Positions 46,436 to 54,544 of a stretch of 64,000 nt of DNA are shown piece after piece. Both the position numbers and the translations under genes were made by a program. This stretch comes from Streptomyces sp. DH5 (GTDB taxonomy: Bacteria; Actinomycetota; Actinomycetes; Streptomycetales; Streptomycetaceae), in contig NZ_JAHWGP010000014.1 of assembly GCF_020873915.1 (NCBI RefSeq), positions 62,001-126,000 on the forward strand. Direction: 5' to 3'. Each line of letters begins with the position of its first letter. The stretch's first letter is position 1. The notes below the pieces were generated by a model. The model was not told the origin of the DNA. It did no database searches and saw only the letters and a program-made list of their open reading frames with translations.

Positions 46436-46511
46436 GGGGTCAAGTATCCCCGAGCGGTTACCCTGGCCCTGTACCGCCCACCGCTTTCGCTGCTTTCGCT
46501 GGAGAGGCCCC

Positions 46512-46844
46512 ATGTTGCGGGTGCTGATGTTCCTCGTGCCACTGGCACTGAGCGTGTACGCGTTCATCGACTGCATCAGCACGAAGGACGAGGACATTCG
46601 TCACATGCCCAAGCCGTTGTGGGCGATCCTGGTCCTGCTGTTCCCGCTGGTCGGGTCGATCTCCTGGCTCATCGCCGGCAAGAAGCGCCACCCCGCGGGC
46701 GCGGGAGGCTCCGCGTGGGGCGGGGGCGGCGGCCGCCGCCAGTGGGTGGCGCCGGACGACAACCCCGATTTCCTGAAGTCGCTGGACGACGACAAGGACA
46801 AGGACGACAAGCCGGGGGACGGCGATCGCGGCGGGTCCGCCTGA
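46512..46844 (+). CDS. Small membrane protein with PLDc_N-type domain
   Basis: A 110-residue protein with two membrane helices ([20 protein letters not shown] and [20 protein letters not shown]) in the layout of the phospholipase D nuclease N-terminal (PLDc_N) domain, without any catalytic domain. A Gly-rich stretch and an acidic Asp/Lys tail ([17 protein letters not shown]) follow. GGAGAGG lies 4 bases before the ATG. Divergent from ubiD by 76 bases. Function unknown. Confidence 0.82.
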   Translation: MLRVLMFLVPLALSVYAFIDCISTKDEDIRHMPKPLWAILVLLFPLVGSISWLIAGKKRHPAGAGGSAWGGGGGRRQWVAPDDNPDFLKSLDDDKDKDDKPGDGDRGGSA

Positions 46845-46877
46845 CCGTCGCGCCCGCCGCGCCCGCGTCAGCCCTCG

Positions 46878-48698
46878 TCAGCTCCTGGCCCAGCGCTGGC
46901 CCGCCGACCCGTCGCACGCCCGCGCCATGATCATGCCGCTCGGCCGGGCGTGGTCCAGGCACTTCCCCGTCTTGGTGAGGACCACGGTGCCGCCCGCACC
47001 GGGACGCCACTCCTGGGCGTCGTCCGCGCCGCAGGTCGCGCTGTGCATGGATCCGTAGGCGGACAGGCAGTTGCCGCTCGTCTGCTGGACGATCCGGTAG
47101 GCGCCGGACGCCGTGCTCCGCAGGCTCCAGCGGGCCGCCCCGGCGGCGCAGCTGCCCCCGGAGACGTAGCCGTACCCGGGTCCGCCGGAGGCGATGAGGC
47201 ACTGTCCGCTCGCCCCGTTGCGCAGGGTCGCTCCGCCCGTCGGCGGCGCCTCGGCCCGCCCGTCCGGGGCCGTGTCGTCCGCTCCGCCGCCGCCCGCGTC
47301 CGCGTCGTCTTCCGGTGCGGCTCCGCCGCCGCCCTTCACGCCGGCGTCCTGGTCGTCCGCGTCGGCGCCCGGCGCCCCTGGGGCGGTCGCCGACTCCCCG
47401 GATCCTGACTCCGGCTTCCGCTCCGAGGAGGACGGTGACGGCTTCGCGGATCCCCCGGCCGCCCCCGACGGGGTCGCGGTCGCGGAGACCGTGGCCGACG
47501 AGGAGGCGGGGGGAGGTCCGGCCGCGTCGCTGGCGTCGGTGATGTGGGGCAGGAGGGTGAAGGCGAGGGTCGTTCCCGTCACGACGACCACCACGGGGAC
47601 GAACACGGGCAGGACCCGGGTGCGGCGGCGCTCCTTCCGGGACACCTCTGGCTTCTCCGGCCCCTTCGCCAGCCCCTTCTCCGGCTCCTTCGCCAGCCCC
47701 TTCTCCGGCTCTTTCGCGCGCTCGGGGCCGGGGGCCGGCTGCTCCGGCGGCGCCTCGGGGAGCGTGAGAGCGCCGGCGTCCGGGACCGCCGCCGCGAACG
47801 CGGCCCGTTCGGCCAGCTGCTCCGTGACGGCCGGCGGCCACAGGGGCGGGGCGAACGGTCCGTGCCGGTCGGCGATGCCGACCAGCTCCGCGGCGGTGGG
47901 CCGGCCCTCGTAGTCCTTGTCCAGGCAGGCCGCGACGACCTCGGCGAGCTCCGGGTCCACCTCCCGGACGGCGTCGAGGTCGGGTTCCTCGTGCACGATC
48001 CGGTACAGCACGCCGTGCCCGGACTCGTCACCGAACGGCGGCCGGCCGGTCGCCGCGTACGCGAGGACCGAGCCGAGCGCGAAGACGTCGACGGCCCCGG
48101 TCGACCTGCGTGCTCCCGACGCCTGCTCGGGGGACATGTAGGCGGGGGTGCCCACCACCATGTTGGTGACGGTGATGGTGCTCTGCTCGGCGGCGCGGGC
48201 CACGCCGAAGTCGATGAGGGCGAGACCGTCGGGGGTGAGCATGACGTTGGACGGCTTGACGTCCCGGTGCACCATGCCCAGCGCGTGGACGTCGGCGAGA
48301 CCGGCCGCGGCCTCGCGCAGCAGCAGCCACAGCGCCTCGGCGGGGAGGGGCCCCCCGTGGACCCCGAGCGCCTCGCGCAGGGTGAGGCCGGGGACGTATG
48401 CGGTGGCGAACCACGGCGGGCGGGCGGTGCGGTCGCCCGCGAGGAGCGGGGCGGTGGTGTGCTCGGGTAAGCGGGCCAGGTTGTCCAGCTCGTGTCCGAA
48501 GCGGCGCAGGAAGTCCTTGTCCTCGGCCACGATGGACGGGAGCAGCTGCTTGACCGCGGCGTACCGCCCCTCGTGCACACCGAGGTAGACGCGGCCCATG
48601 CCGCCGGCTCCGAGCCGCCCGACGAGCGGGATCGTCCCGATACGTCGTGGGTCCTCGTCCTCCAGCGGCTCGGCGCCGCTTCCGCCCAGGTCGATCAC
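46878..48698 (-). CDS. Membrane Ser/Thr protein kinase with extracellular ricin-type lectin domain; contains a TTA codon
   Basis: A 606-residue Hanks-type kinase: Gly loop GRLGAGGMGRVYLG (27-40), K50, HRDVKPSN (144-151), DFG (163-165) and GTPAYMSPEQ. The juxtamembrane region holds EPEKGLAK repeats (about 330-349), followed by a membrane helix at 362-384, a Ser/Pro/Gly linker, and a C-terminal β-trefoil ricin-B-like domain (487-606) with six Cys (500, 517, 544, 556, 580, 595) and QRW ending. Leu77 is encoded by TTA (48468-48470), the only in-frame TTA I found in this window, so translation should depend on the bldA tRNA. The lectin end may sense sugars at the cell wall. Confidence 0.92.
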   Translation of the reverse strand: MIDLGGSGAEPLEDEDPRRIGTIPLVGRLGAGGMGRVYLGVHEGRYAAVKQLLPSIVAEDKDFLRRFGHELDNLARLPEHTTAPLLAGDRTARPPWFATAYVPGLTLREALGVHGGPLPAEALWLLLREAAAGLADVHALGMVHRDVKPSNVMLTPDGLALIDFGVARAAEQSTITVTNMVVGTPAYMSPEQASGARRSTGAVDVFALGSVLAYAATGRPPFGDESGHGVLYRIVHEEPDLDAVREVDPELAEVVAACLDKDYEGRPTAAELVGIADRHGPFAPPLWPPAVTEQLAERAAFAAAVPDAGALTLPEAPPEQPAPGPERAKEPEKGLAKEPEKGLAKGPEKPEVSRKERRRTRVLPVFVPVVVVVTGTTLAFTLLPHITDASDAAGPPPASSSATVSATATPSGAAGGSAKPSPSSSERKPESGSGESATAPGAPGADADDQDAGVKGGGGAAPEDDADAGGGGADDTAPDGRAEAPPTGGATLRNGASGQCLIASGGPGYGYVSGGSCAAGAARWSLRSTASGAYRIVQQTSGNCLSAYGSMHSATCGADDAQEWRPGAGGTVVLTKTGKCLDHARPSGMIMARACDGSAGQRWARS

Positions 48699-48784
48699 GC
48701 GTGCCCCGTATTCGTCTTCCGTCGGCCCACCGTCCGTGGCGGTCCGCCCGCTCCCCCGCGACGGGCGGACCGCACGGCGGCAGG

Positions 48785-48835
48785 TGTCAGTCTGAACCAG
48801 CGCGGGCTAGGATTGGAAGAGAATTCTAGAAATTC
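48785..48835 (+). promoter_or_regulatory. Promoter and operator-like dyad of the second TetR gene
   Basis: TGTCAG (48785-48790), a 17-base spacer and TAGGAT (48808-48813) form a plausible promoter. Directly at the predicted start of transcription lies GAATT-CTAGA-AATTC (48821-48835), a dyad in an unusually AT-rich patch. It would suit autorepression by the TetR product, which starts 36 bases later. Confidence 0.45.
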
Positions 48836-48870
48836 ACTCCAGAAAAACCGGAAGGTACAGCGACCGCGCG

Positions 48871-49470
48871 ATGAGCCCCAAGCAGCACCGTGGTGAGGTC
48901 ACCGCCGAACAGCTCCTGGACGCGGCGCTGCGGGTCTACGGCGAGTCGGGCGAACAGGGTCTCACCGTGAGCGCGGTGACCGGGGCGAGCGGTGTCAGTC
49001 CCGGCAGCCTCTACCACCACTTCGGCAGCATGGACGGCCTGTTGACGGCCCTGCTGATGCGCTGGCTGGAGCGGCTGCTGGTGGAGATGGTCACGGCGCT
49101 GGAGCAGTCGGACTCGGCCCGCACCGGCATCGAGACCCTCGTGCGGGCCTATCTGGCCTTCATCCGGGACCACCGCGACGCGGGCCTCCTCCTGCACTCC
49201 TCCCGCGCCGACGAGATCGGCATGCGGCAGGCGAAGCAGCTCCGCGACGCCCAGGAGGCCCGGCTCACGCCGCTCACCGCGTGGGTGAGCGGGCACGTCG
49301 CGTCGGGAGAGGTCGCGCCCCTGCCCCTGTCGCTCCTGGAGTCGCTCATCCTCGGCCCGGTGGTCGGCGTGAGCCGCCGCTGGCTGACCCTCGGTGACGT
49401 CGACCTCGACGAGGCGGCGAACGTCCTGCCGGACCGGATCTGGCGGTCGATCAGCGCGGACGCGGGGTGA
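48871..49470 (+). CDS. TetR family transcriptional regulator
   Basis: A 199-residue regulator: HTH at about residues 30-52 (VSAVTGASGVSPGSLYHHFG) followed by an all-α ligand domain (LVRAYLAFIRDHRDAGLLLH). GGAAGG is upstream of the ATG. It is divergent from the ricin-domain kinase and convergent with the Rpn-like gene, so its targets are probably itself and possibly the kinase promoter. Ligand unknown. Confidence 0.9.
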   Translation: MSPKQHRGEVTAEQLLDAALRVYGESGEQGLTVSAVTGASGVSPGSLYHHFGSMDGLLTALLMRWLERLLVEMVTALEQSDSARTGIETLVRAYLAFIRDHRDAGLLLHSSRADEIGMRQAKQLRDAQEARLTPLTAWVSGHVASGEVAPLPLSLLESLILGPVVGVSRRWLTLGDVDLDEAANVLPDRIWRSISADAG

Positions 49471-49486
49471 GCGCGGCCCGGCCGCG

Positions 49487-50407
49487 TCACTCCCCGGAGA
49501 AGATCTCCTCGGCCTTCGAGGCGGTCACGGCGCGGGCGAGCCACAGCCGGAGGACATCGGGATCGGCACAGCCCGTGACACGGCCACGCACATCCTCCGA
49601 CACCTCCAGCCCACGCTGCTCCAGAACGAGCAGGACGCCCTCGGCACAGCCTTCGGTGAGGCCTTCGGCTCGGCCTTCGGTGAGGCCTTCGGCTCGGGCT
49701 TCGGCTCGGGCTTCTTCCCGGATCTCTTCGACGAGGTAGGACTTGTAGAAGGAGAGGTCCACGGCCACCAGGTTCCTCCAGAGGTGCTTGGCCGGGTGCT
49801 TGCCCAGGCCCTGTGCGGTGAATTCGACGATGGGGTCCGCGATGTCTTCGGGCACGTCCCGCAGTGCGGTGGAGAGGGCCTTCAGTATCGCATTGACGGC
49901 GGGTTCGGCGGCGTGAGTGATGGCCGCCAGGCTGGCCAGGACGAGGTCGGCGCGGGCCTCTTCCGGGTCGGTGATCACGGGCATGTTGTGCGGGCCGGCG
50001 ACCACGGGACGCAGGGTGAGGGTGGGCATCTGCGGTGGCCCGCTGCTGACCGCGCGCTGGGCCCACTTCGCCGTGGCGTGGTCCTGGCAGACGACGAGGA
50101 GGGCGGTGGGCAGCCGGTACTTCGTCCACAGGTAGGCGGTGTAGTACGCCCAGCTCGCCGGCTTGTCCGGGTCCCTCTTGCCCTGGGCCTCGATGGCCAG
50201 CAGGAAGTCACCCTGCTCCGCGGTCTCGAACTTCAGCAGCGTGTCGACCCGGCGTTCGACGAGGCTGGTCTCGGTGAGGTCGGTCGGCAGGGGCGTGGCC
50301 CCGACCGGTCTGGGGAGGTCGACTCCGAGGAAGCGCGAGACCCGGCTGAACAGCCCGGGATCGTGCTGGAAGATGCGGTGCATCGCCTCGTGGGGCGGCT
50401 TGACCAT
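49487..50407 (-). CDS. Rpn/PD-(D/E)XK nuclease-family transposase-like protein
   Basis: A 306-residue protein of the recombination-promoting nuclease type often seen in Streptomyces. The nuclease core motif is probably VERRVDTLLKFET ... DFLLAIEAQGKRDPDKPASW (Asp, then Glu-x-Gln-x-Lys). A C-terminal helix of short repeats (RAEGLTEG, about 245-262) is typical of Rpn proteins and is encoded by direct DNA repeats near 49650-49710. The ATG 50407 (MVKPPHEAMHRIF) has AAGGA upstream. It is not flanked by inverted repeats, so I see no sign that it moves by itself. Confidence 0.8.
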   Translation of the reverse strand: MVKPPHEAMHRIFQHDPGLFSRVSRFLGVDLPRPVGATPLPTDLTETSLVERRVDTLLKFETAEQGDFLLAIEAQGKRDPDKPASWAYYTAYLWTKYRLPTALLVVCQDHATAKWAQRAVSSGPPQMPTLTLRPVVAGPHNMPVITDPEEARADLVLASLAAITHAAEPAVNAILKALSTALRDVPEDIADPIVEFTAQGLGKHPAKHLWRNLVAVDLSFYKSYLVEEIREEARAEARAEGLTEGRAEGLTEGCAEGVLLVLEQRGLEVSEDVRGRVTGCADPDVLRLWLARAVTASKAEEIFSGE

Positions 50408-50436
50408 GGGATTCCTTGCGTTCAACCGACCACGGC

Positions 50437-50448
50437 CGACATATGTCG
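50437..50448. promoter_or_regulatory. Palindrome CGACATATGTCG before the Rpn-like gene
   Basis: A perfect 12-base palindrome 30 bases upstream of the Rpn-like start codon, in a locally AT-rich patch of the 126-base gap to the phosphotransferase gene. It is a candidate operator; the regulator is unknown. Confidence 0.35.
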
Positions 50449-50533
50449 TCGGCATGTGCGTCGAACGTAGGCAGACCGAGCTCGTACGGAGACCCGAACC
50501 GGCGATGTTCACCCAGGCGGGTGATCCGCCGGG

Positions 50534-51298
50534 TCAGCGCAGGCGGGAGGAGGAGAGGATCGACAGCAGGTGGGCCGGGACCATCACCCAGGTGATGACG
50601 GCGAGGGCACCGAGCGCCCAGCGGGTCGGGTCGATGCTGTCGGTCAGCGCGTCGGCGACGGCGGCGACGAGGAGGACGAGGGACGCCTCGATGCCGTTGG
50701 TGACGCGGTGGATCTTGAACGCGGCGGCGATGCGGCGGACCGTGGCGACGCCCTGGGAGCGGGGGCGGGTCGACTCGTCGTCGGCGACCATCAGGCCCCG
50801 GCGGGCCCGGGCGACGTCCACCAGGTCGGTGGAGGCCTTGAGCAGGACGACGCCCAGGGCGGTGGCTATGCCGACCGACAGCCAGCCGCCGAAGCCCGAC
50901 TCGGCGGCCCGGTAGCCGGCGCCGGCCAGCAGGGCCGCGTCGGCGAGGTAGGCGCCGAGCCGGTCGACGTAGATGCCGGTCGCGCTGTTCTGGCCCTTCC
51001 AGCGGGCGACCTCGCCGTCGACGCAGTCGAAGAGGAGGAAGAGCTGCATGAGGATCACGGCGAGGATCGCGCCGGTCAGGCCGGGGATCATCAGTGCGGC
51101 GCCGGAGGCCACTCCGCAGACCACCATGGTCCAGGTGAGCTGGTCGGGGGTGACCGGGGTGCGGACCAGGTGGCGGGTGGTGCGCAGGGAGATCTTCCGC
51201 ATGTAGAGCCGGCCGGCCCAGTGTTCGCCGTTGCGGCTCTCCATCTTGGCCTGCGGCTGGCAGACCTCCCGCAGCTCCTCCAGTGCCGGAGCACCCAT
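50534..51298 (-). CDS. CDP-alcohol phosphatidyltransferase family membrane protein
   Basis: A 254-residue membrane protein. The family motif D-x2-D-G-x2-A-R-x8-G-x3-D-x3-D appears as DCVDGEVARWKGQNSATG followed by IYVDRLGA: the last Asp is Ala. About six membrane helices follow. These enzymes swap CMP for an alcohol to make phospholipid head groups or related lipids; the missing Asp is normally the general base, so activity may differ from the norm. GGGAGGAACGTC precedes ATG 51298. A separate class with a different fourth residue is possible. Confidence 0.85.
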   Translation of the reverse strand: MGAPALEELREVCQPQAKMESRNGEHWAGRLYMRKISLRTTRHLVRTPVTPDQLTWTMVVCGVASGAALMIPGLTGAILAVILMQLFLLFDCVDGEVARWKGQNSATGIYVDRLGAYLADAALLAGAGYRAAESGFGGWLSVGIATALGVVLLKASTDLVDVARARRGLMVADDESTRPRSQGVATVRRIAAAFKIHRVTNGIEASLVLLVAAVADALTDSIDPTRWALGALAVITWVMVPAHLLSILSSSRLR

Positions 51299-51450
51299 GA
51301 CGTTCCTCCCAGGCCCAACTGCCGCGCGCGCGGCGATGATCGGGCCAGGGTACAGAGGGGGTGCGGCGGGTTGCCGACAGGGGACACCGGCCCTGTGGAA
51401 TCGATCGATCCAGTCACCGCACGCGCCGGTCCGGAAGAGGTCGGCGCCCC

Positions 51451-51796
51451 GTCGGCGCCGCGCTGTACGGCGCCGACGGGACCCGGCTCGGCCGGAACCG
51501 CAACCGCCGCGTGCAGGACGGCGCCCCGTCGGCGCACGCGGAGACCGCCACCTTCTCCGCGGCGGGACGGCAGCGGCCGTACGGCGATGGTGACGGCCCT
51601 GTCCCCGTGCTGGTACCGCTCGGGGCTCGTCCGGCGGTTCGGCGTCTTCCGGATGGTGATCGGCGAGGCGGTCACCATCCGCGGCGGGGGCGACTGGCCG
51701 GCCGACCACGGCGTGGAGACCGTGCTGCTGGACGATCCGGAGCGCGCCGCGATGACGCGGGGGTTCGCCGCGCGTCATCCACAGCTGCGGAGCTAG
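51451..51796 (+). pseudogene. Broken nucleobase/cytidine deaminase-like gene
   Basis: Two halves of a CDA-fold deaminase lie in different frames. The first half (frame of 51451) reads VGAALYGADGTRLGRNRNRR and continues with VQDGAPSAHAETATFSAAGR, including the zinc His/Glu (HAE). From 51587 the neighbouring frame continues as MVTALSPCWYRSGLVRRFGV and ends RHPQLRS at 51796. In intact enzymes PCxxC supplies two zinc Cys; here the second is Arg (CWYR). The N-terminal helix region is missing. A frameshift, a lost ligand and a truncated start together indicate a pseudogene. Confidence 0.7.
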
Positions 51797-51820
51797 GGCA
51801 TCGGGGACCGGGGAGCCCGG

Positions 51821-52741
51821 TCACGGCCGTTGCCCCCGCTTGTCCACCACCGCCCGCTCCAGGACGGCGAAGCGGCCGGTCACCTCGCCCTTCTCGAAGC
51901 CCCAGGGCAGGTCCTCGACGGCCACCTCGCGCTCGCCCAGGAACTCCTTGGTCTTCTTGTCGAAGATCAGCTCGACGCGTTCCCCGTCGTCGACCCGGGC
52001 GACCGCGATCCCGTGCCGGCCCACCGCGTCGACCGCGTCGTCGACGACGAAGACGCCGCGGATCTTCGCCGCGGCCCGGTAGAGCGCGGCGGCCTGCTCG
52101 GGCGGCATCAGGGACTCTCGCGCGAGGTCGCCGACGAGGACGAAGTTGGCCTCGTCCTTGCTGCCGCTGCCCTCGCTGACCCGGTTCAGCCACGCGTACA
52201 TCTGGTCCGGATCGGTGGGGAGGGTCTGGAGGTGGCGGTAGCTGGTGTTGGACGGGATGCCGGGCGTCTCCTTCTCCAGCGGTTCGTGGTCGGCCCGGTC
52301 GTAGGGGGCGTGCAGCATGCCCTCCTGGGAGCCGTCCACCGACAGCCAGACCTCACGCTGGTGGACGGGCTGAAGCTTCGCCGGGACGTCGTCGCCCATC
52401 TGCAGGGTCCAGCCGCCCTTGCTCTTGATGTACACGAACTGGTCGTCCCTGACGCCGGTCGGTGCTTCCGCCCGCTCCGCCGCCAGCGCGATGTCCTCCA
52501 GCAGGGCCACGGCCTCCTTCGACGCGACCGGTGCGGGCTCACCGGACGGTACGGCGACGGTGAGGGTGGCGACCACGGCCACAGCAGCGGCAGCCACCAG
52601 AGCGGGACGCCTCCACCTGGACGGGTTCGGGGCGGAAGCGGTGGGGGCGGTGCGCCGGATCTCGGTCATCAGATGCTCCTTGAGGAGTCGGTGACGGGCC
52701 GGCGGAAGGTCTCTCTCCGGGAGTTCGGGGAGCTGGTTCAT
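51821..52741 (-). CDS. CU044_5270 family protein, likely partner of the ECF sigma factor
   Basis: A 306-residue protein with a short cytoplasmic N-terminus (LPERDLPPARHRLLKEHLM), a single membrane helix at about residues 43-65, and a β-rich extracytoplasmic domain. It matches the actinobacterial CU044_5270 family. It overlaps the sigma-factor stop as ATGA, so it is made with it; anti-sigma or signal-sensing function is inferred from that pairing. No zinc-binding anti-sigma motif (HxxxCxxC) is visible. Confidence 0.82.
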   Translation of the reverse strand: MNQLPELPERDLPPARHRLLKEHLMTEIRRTAPTASAPNPSRWRRPALVAAAAVAVVATLTVAVPSGEPAPVASKEAVALLEDIALAAERAEAPTGVRDDQFVYIKSKGGWTLQMGDDVPAKLQPVHQREVWLSVDGSQEGMLHAPYDRADHEPLEKETPGIPSNTSYRHLQTLPTDPDQMYAWLNRVSEGSGSKDEANFVLVGDLARESLMPPEQAAALYRAAAKIRGVFVVDDAVDAVGRHGIAVARVDDGERVELIFDKKTKEFLGEREVAVEDLPWGFEKGEVTGRFAVLERAVVDKRGQRP

Positions 52742-53352
52742 CGGTTTCCCTCCCTCAGGGGCCCGACCGCGGTGATGCGGTCACCTCTCATCTGTCCGCA
52801 GGATGCGGGGGGTTCCTGGTTTTTGAGATGTTTCGCGAGTTTCGTCCGGGCGCGGGAGAGCCGGGACCGTACGGTGCCGACGGGGACGCCGAGCGCCTCC
52901 GCAGCGGCGGCGTAGTCCAGACCCGACCACACGCACAGCGCCAATACCTCGCGTTCGGGGCGGCGTAGTTCGGCCAGGGCGGTGTGGACGAGGGCCAGCT
53001 GCGCCGCGTCGTCCAGGCGGCCGGCGACCTCGTCGGCGAAGTCCCGCACCGTCTCGTCGCGAGGCAGACGGGCGACCGCGGCGGCATGCCGCCGGGCGGC
53101 GCGGCGGGTGTTGCGGACGACGTTGGTGGCGATGCCCAGCAGCCAGGGCCGCAGCGAGCCGCCCTCCTCGTCGAGCCGTGCGCGCAGCCGCCAGGCGTCC
53201 AGGAAGGTCAGGGAAACCGCCTCCTCGGCGGCCGTCCAGTCGCCGGTGAGCCGGTAGGCATGGTTGTAGACGGAACGCGCGTACGCGTCGAAGAGGTCGC
53301 CGAAGGCGTCGTGGTCCCCCGCGCGGATGCGTCTCCGCAGATTCGTGTCCAC
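52738..53352 (-). CDS. ECF (sigma-70 family) RNA polymerase sigma factor
   Basis: A 204-residue ECF sigma factor. Region 2 is about residues 15-85 (AFGDLFDAYARSVYNHAYRL ... AEEAVSLTFLDAWR), and region 4 is about 125-175 (ELRRPEREVLALCVWSGLDY and the HTH AAAAEALGVPVGTVRSRLSR). GTG 53352 is the start (MDTNLRRRIRAGDHDAFG). It is coupled to the membrane protein gene. Signal and target promoters are unknown; its own upstream region shares 79 bases with the end of the ccsB gene. Confidence 0.92.
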   Translation of the reverse strand: MDTNLRRRIRAGDHDAFGDLFDAYARSVYNHAYRLTGDWTAAEEAVSLTFLDAWRLRARLDEEGGSLRPWLLGIATNVVRNTRRAARRHAAAVARLPRDETVRDFADEVAGRLDDAAQLALVHTALAELRRPEREVLALCVWSGLDYAAAAEALGVPVGTVRSRLSRARTKLAKHLKNQEPPASCGQMRGDRITAVGPLREGNR

Positions 53353-53431
53353 GTCCTTCTGCCTGTCCGGACGACGAAGGCCGGTTCCCGTGACTCAGGT
53401 CACAGGGAACCGGCCTTCGTGGCGCGTGGGT

Positions 53432-54544
53432 TCAGAACCCGACGGACCCCAGCGCGCCCAGGCCCACGTCCGCGTAGGAGTGCTTGCCGGAGACGAAGAT
53501 GTTGACGCCGTAGTAGTTGAACAGCCAGCAGCCGAACGCCGCCAGGGCGAGGTAGGCGGCCTTGCGGCCCTTCCAGCCGGCGGTGGCGCGGGCGTGCAGG
53601 TAGCCGGCGTAGGCGACCCAGGTGATGAAGGACCAGGTCTCCTTGGGGTCCCAGCCCCAGTAGCGGCCCCACGCGTCGCCCGCCCAGATCGCGCCCGCGA
53701 TGATCGTGAACGTCCACAGCGGGAACACGGCCGCGTTGACCCGGTAGGCGAACTTGTCCAGGGAGGCCGCGGCGGGCAGCCGCTCCAGGAACGAGGTCGC
53801 GAAGCTGCCCGGCTTGCCGCCGTTCGCCAGCTTGTTCTCGTACGAGTCCTTGAACAGGTACATCACCGTGGCGAACGCGCCGACGTAGAACACCGCGCCG
53901 CACAGGATCGCCGTGGAGACGTGGATGTACAGCCAGTACGAGTGGAGGGCGGGAACGAGCTGGTCGCTCTCGGTGTACAGCACGGTGACGGCGAGACCGA
54001 GGTCGAGGAGGACCGACGTGGTGAGGAACAGGCCGAGCCAGCGGACGTTCTTCTTCAGCGCGAGGAGCAGCAGGTAGACGCCGACCGCGGTGGTGGAGAA
54101 CGTGATGTTGAACTCGTACATGTTGCCCCACGGCGCCCGCTCCACGGACAGCGCGCGGGTGAGCACGCCGCCGAAGGCGAGGGCGAAGGCGAGCACGGTG
54201 AGGGAGATGGCGATCCGCCCGTAGAGGTCGCCCTTCTCGTCCCCGCCGTGCGCTCCCGGCCCGTCGGGCACGTCGCGCGAGCCGGTCGCGGCGCGGACGA
54301 CGACCTTCGGCCGCTCCAGCACCGCGGTGCCGCCGGCCTGCTTCACGGTGACGGCCGGTCCGGCCGTCTTCGCCGCCGCCCGGGGGGTCAGGGCCGCGGC
54401 CGTGCGGGCGACCTTGCTGCGGCTGCCCAGGAGCCATTCGGCGATGTACGCGAAGAAGGCGAGGGTGTAGACCGCCATCGCGGAGTAGATCAGCACGTTG
54501 CTGATCTCCGCGAGGCTCTCGTTGGTCGCGGCGGCGAGAGTCAC
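53432..54544 (-). CDS. ccsB: Cytochrome c biogenesis protein CcsB/CcsA (haem handling)
   Basis: A 370-residue membrane protein of the system II haem lyase. The Trp-rich haem motif WGRYWGWDPKETWSFITW lies near residues 288-305, with conserved His residues in ALHSYWLYIHVSTA and SGKHSYADVG. About eight membrane helices, plus a cytoplasmic basic loop at about 45-105. With ResB it moves haem across the membrane and joins it to CxxCH apocytochromes. It overlaps resB by 4 bases (GTGA). Confidence 0.94.
   Translation of the reverse strand: MTLAAATNESLAEISNVLIYSAMAVYTLAFFAYIAEWLLGSRSKVARTAAALTPRAAAKTAGPAVTVKQAGGTAVLERPKVVVRAATGSRDVPDGPGAHGGDEKGDLYGRIAISLTVLAFALAFGGVLTRALSVERAPWGNMYEFNITFSTTAVGVYLLLLALKKNVRWLGLFLTTSVLLDLGLAVTVLYTESDQLVPALHSYWLYIHVSTAILCGAVFYVGAFATVMYLFKDSYENKLANGGKPGSFATSFLERLPAAASLDKFAYRVNAAVFPLWTFTIIAGAIWAGDAWGRYWGWDPKETWSFITWVAYAGYLHARATAGWKGRKAAYLALAAFGCWLFNYYGVNIFVSGKHSYADVGLGALGSVGF

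Noticed and set aside
49487-50407. Complete insertion sequence around the Rpn-like gene
   Set aside because: No terminal inverted repeats or target duplications found on either side.
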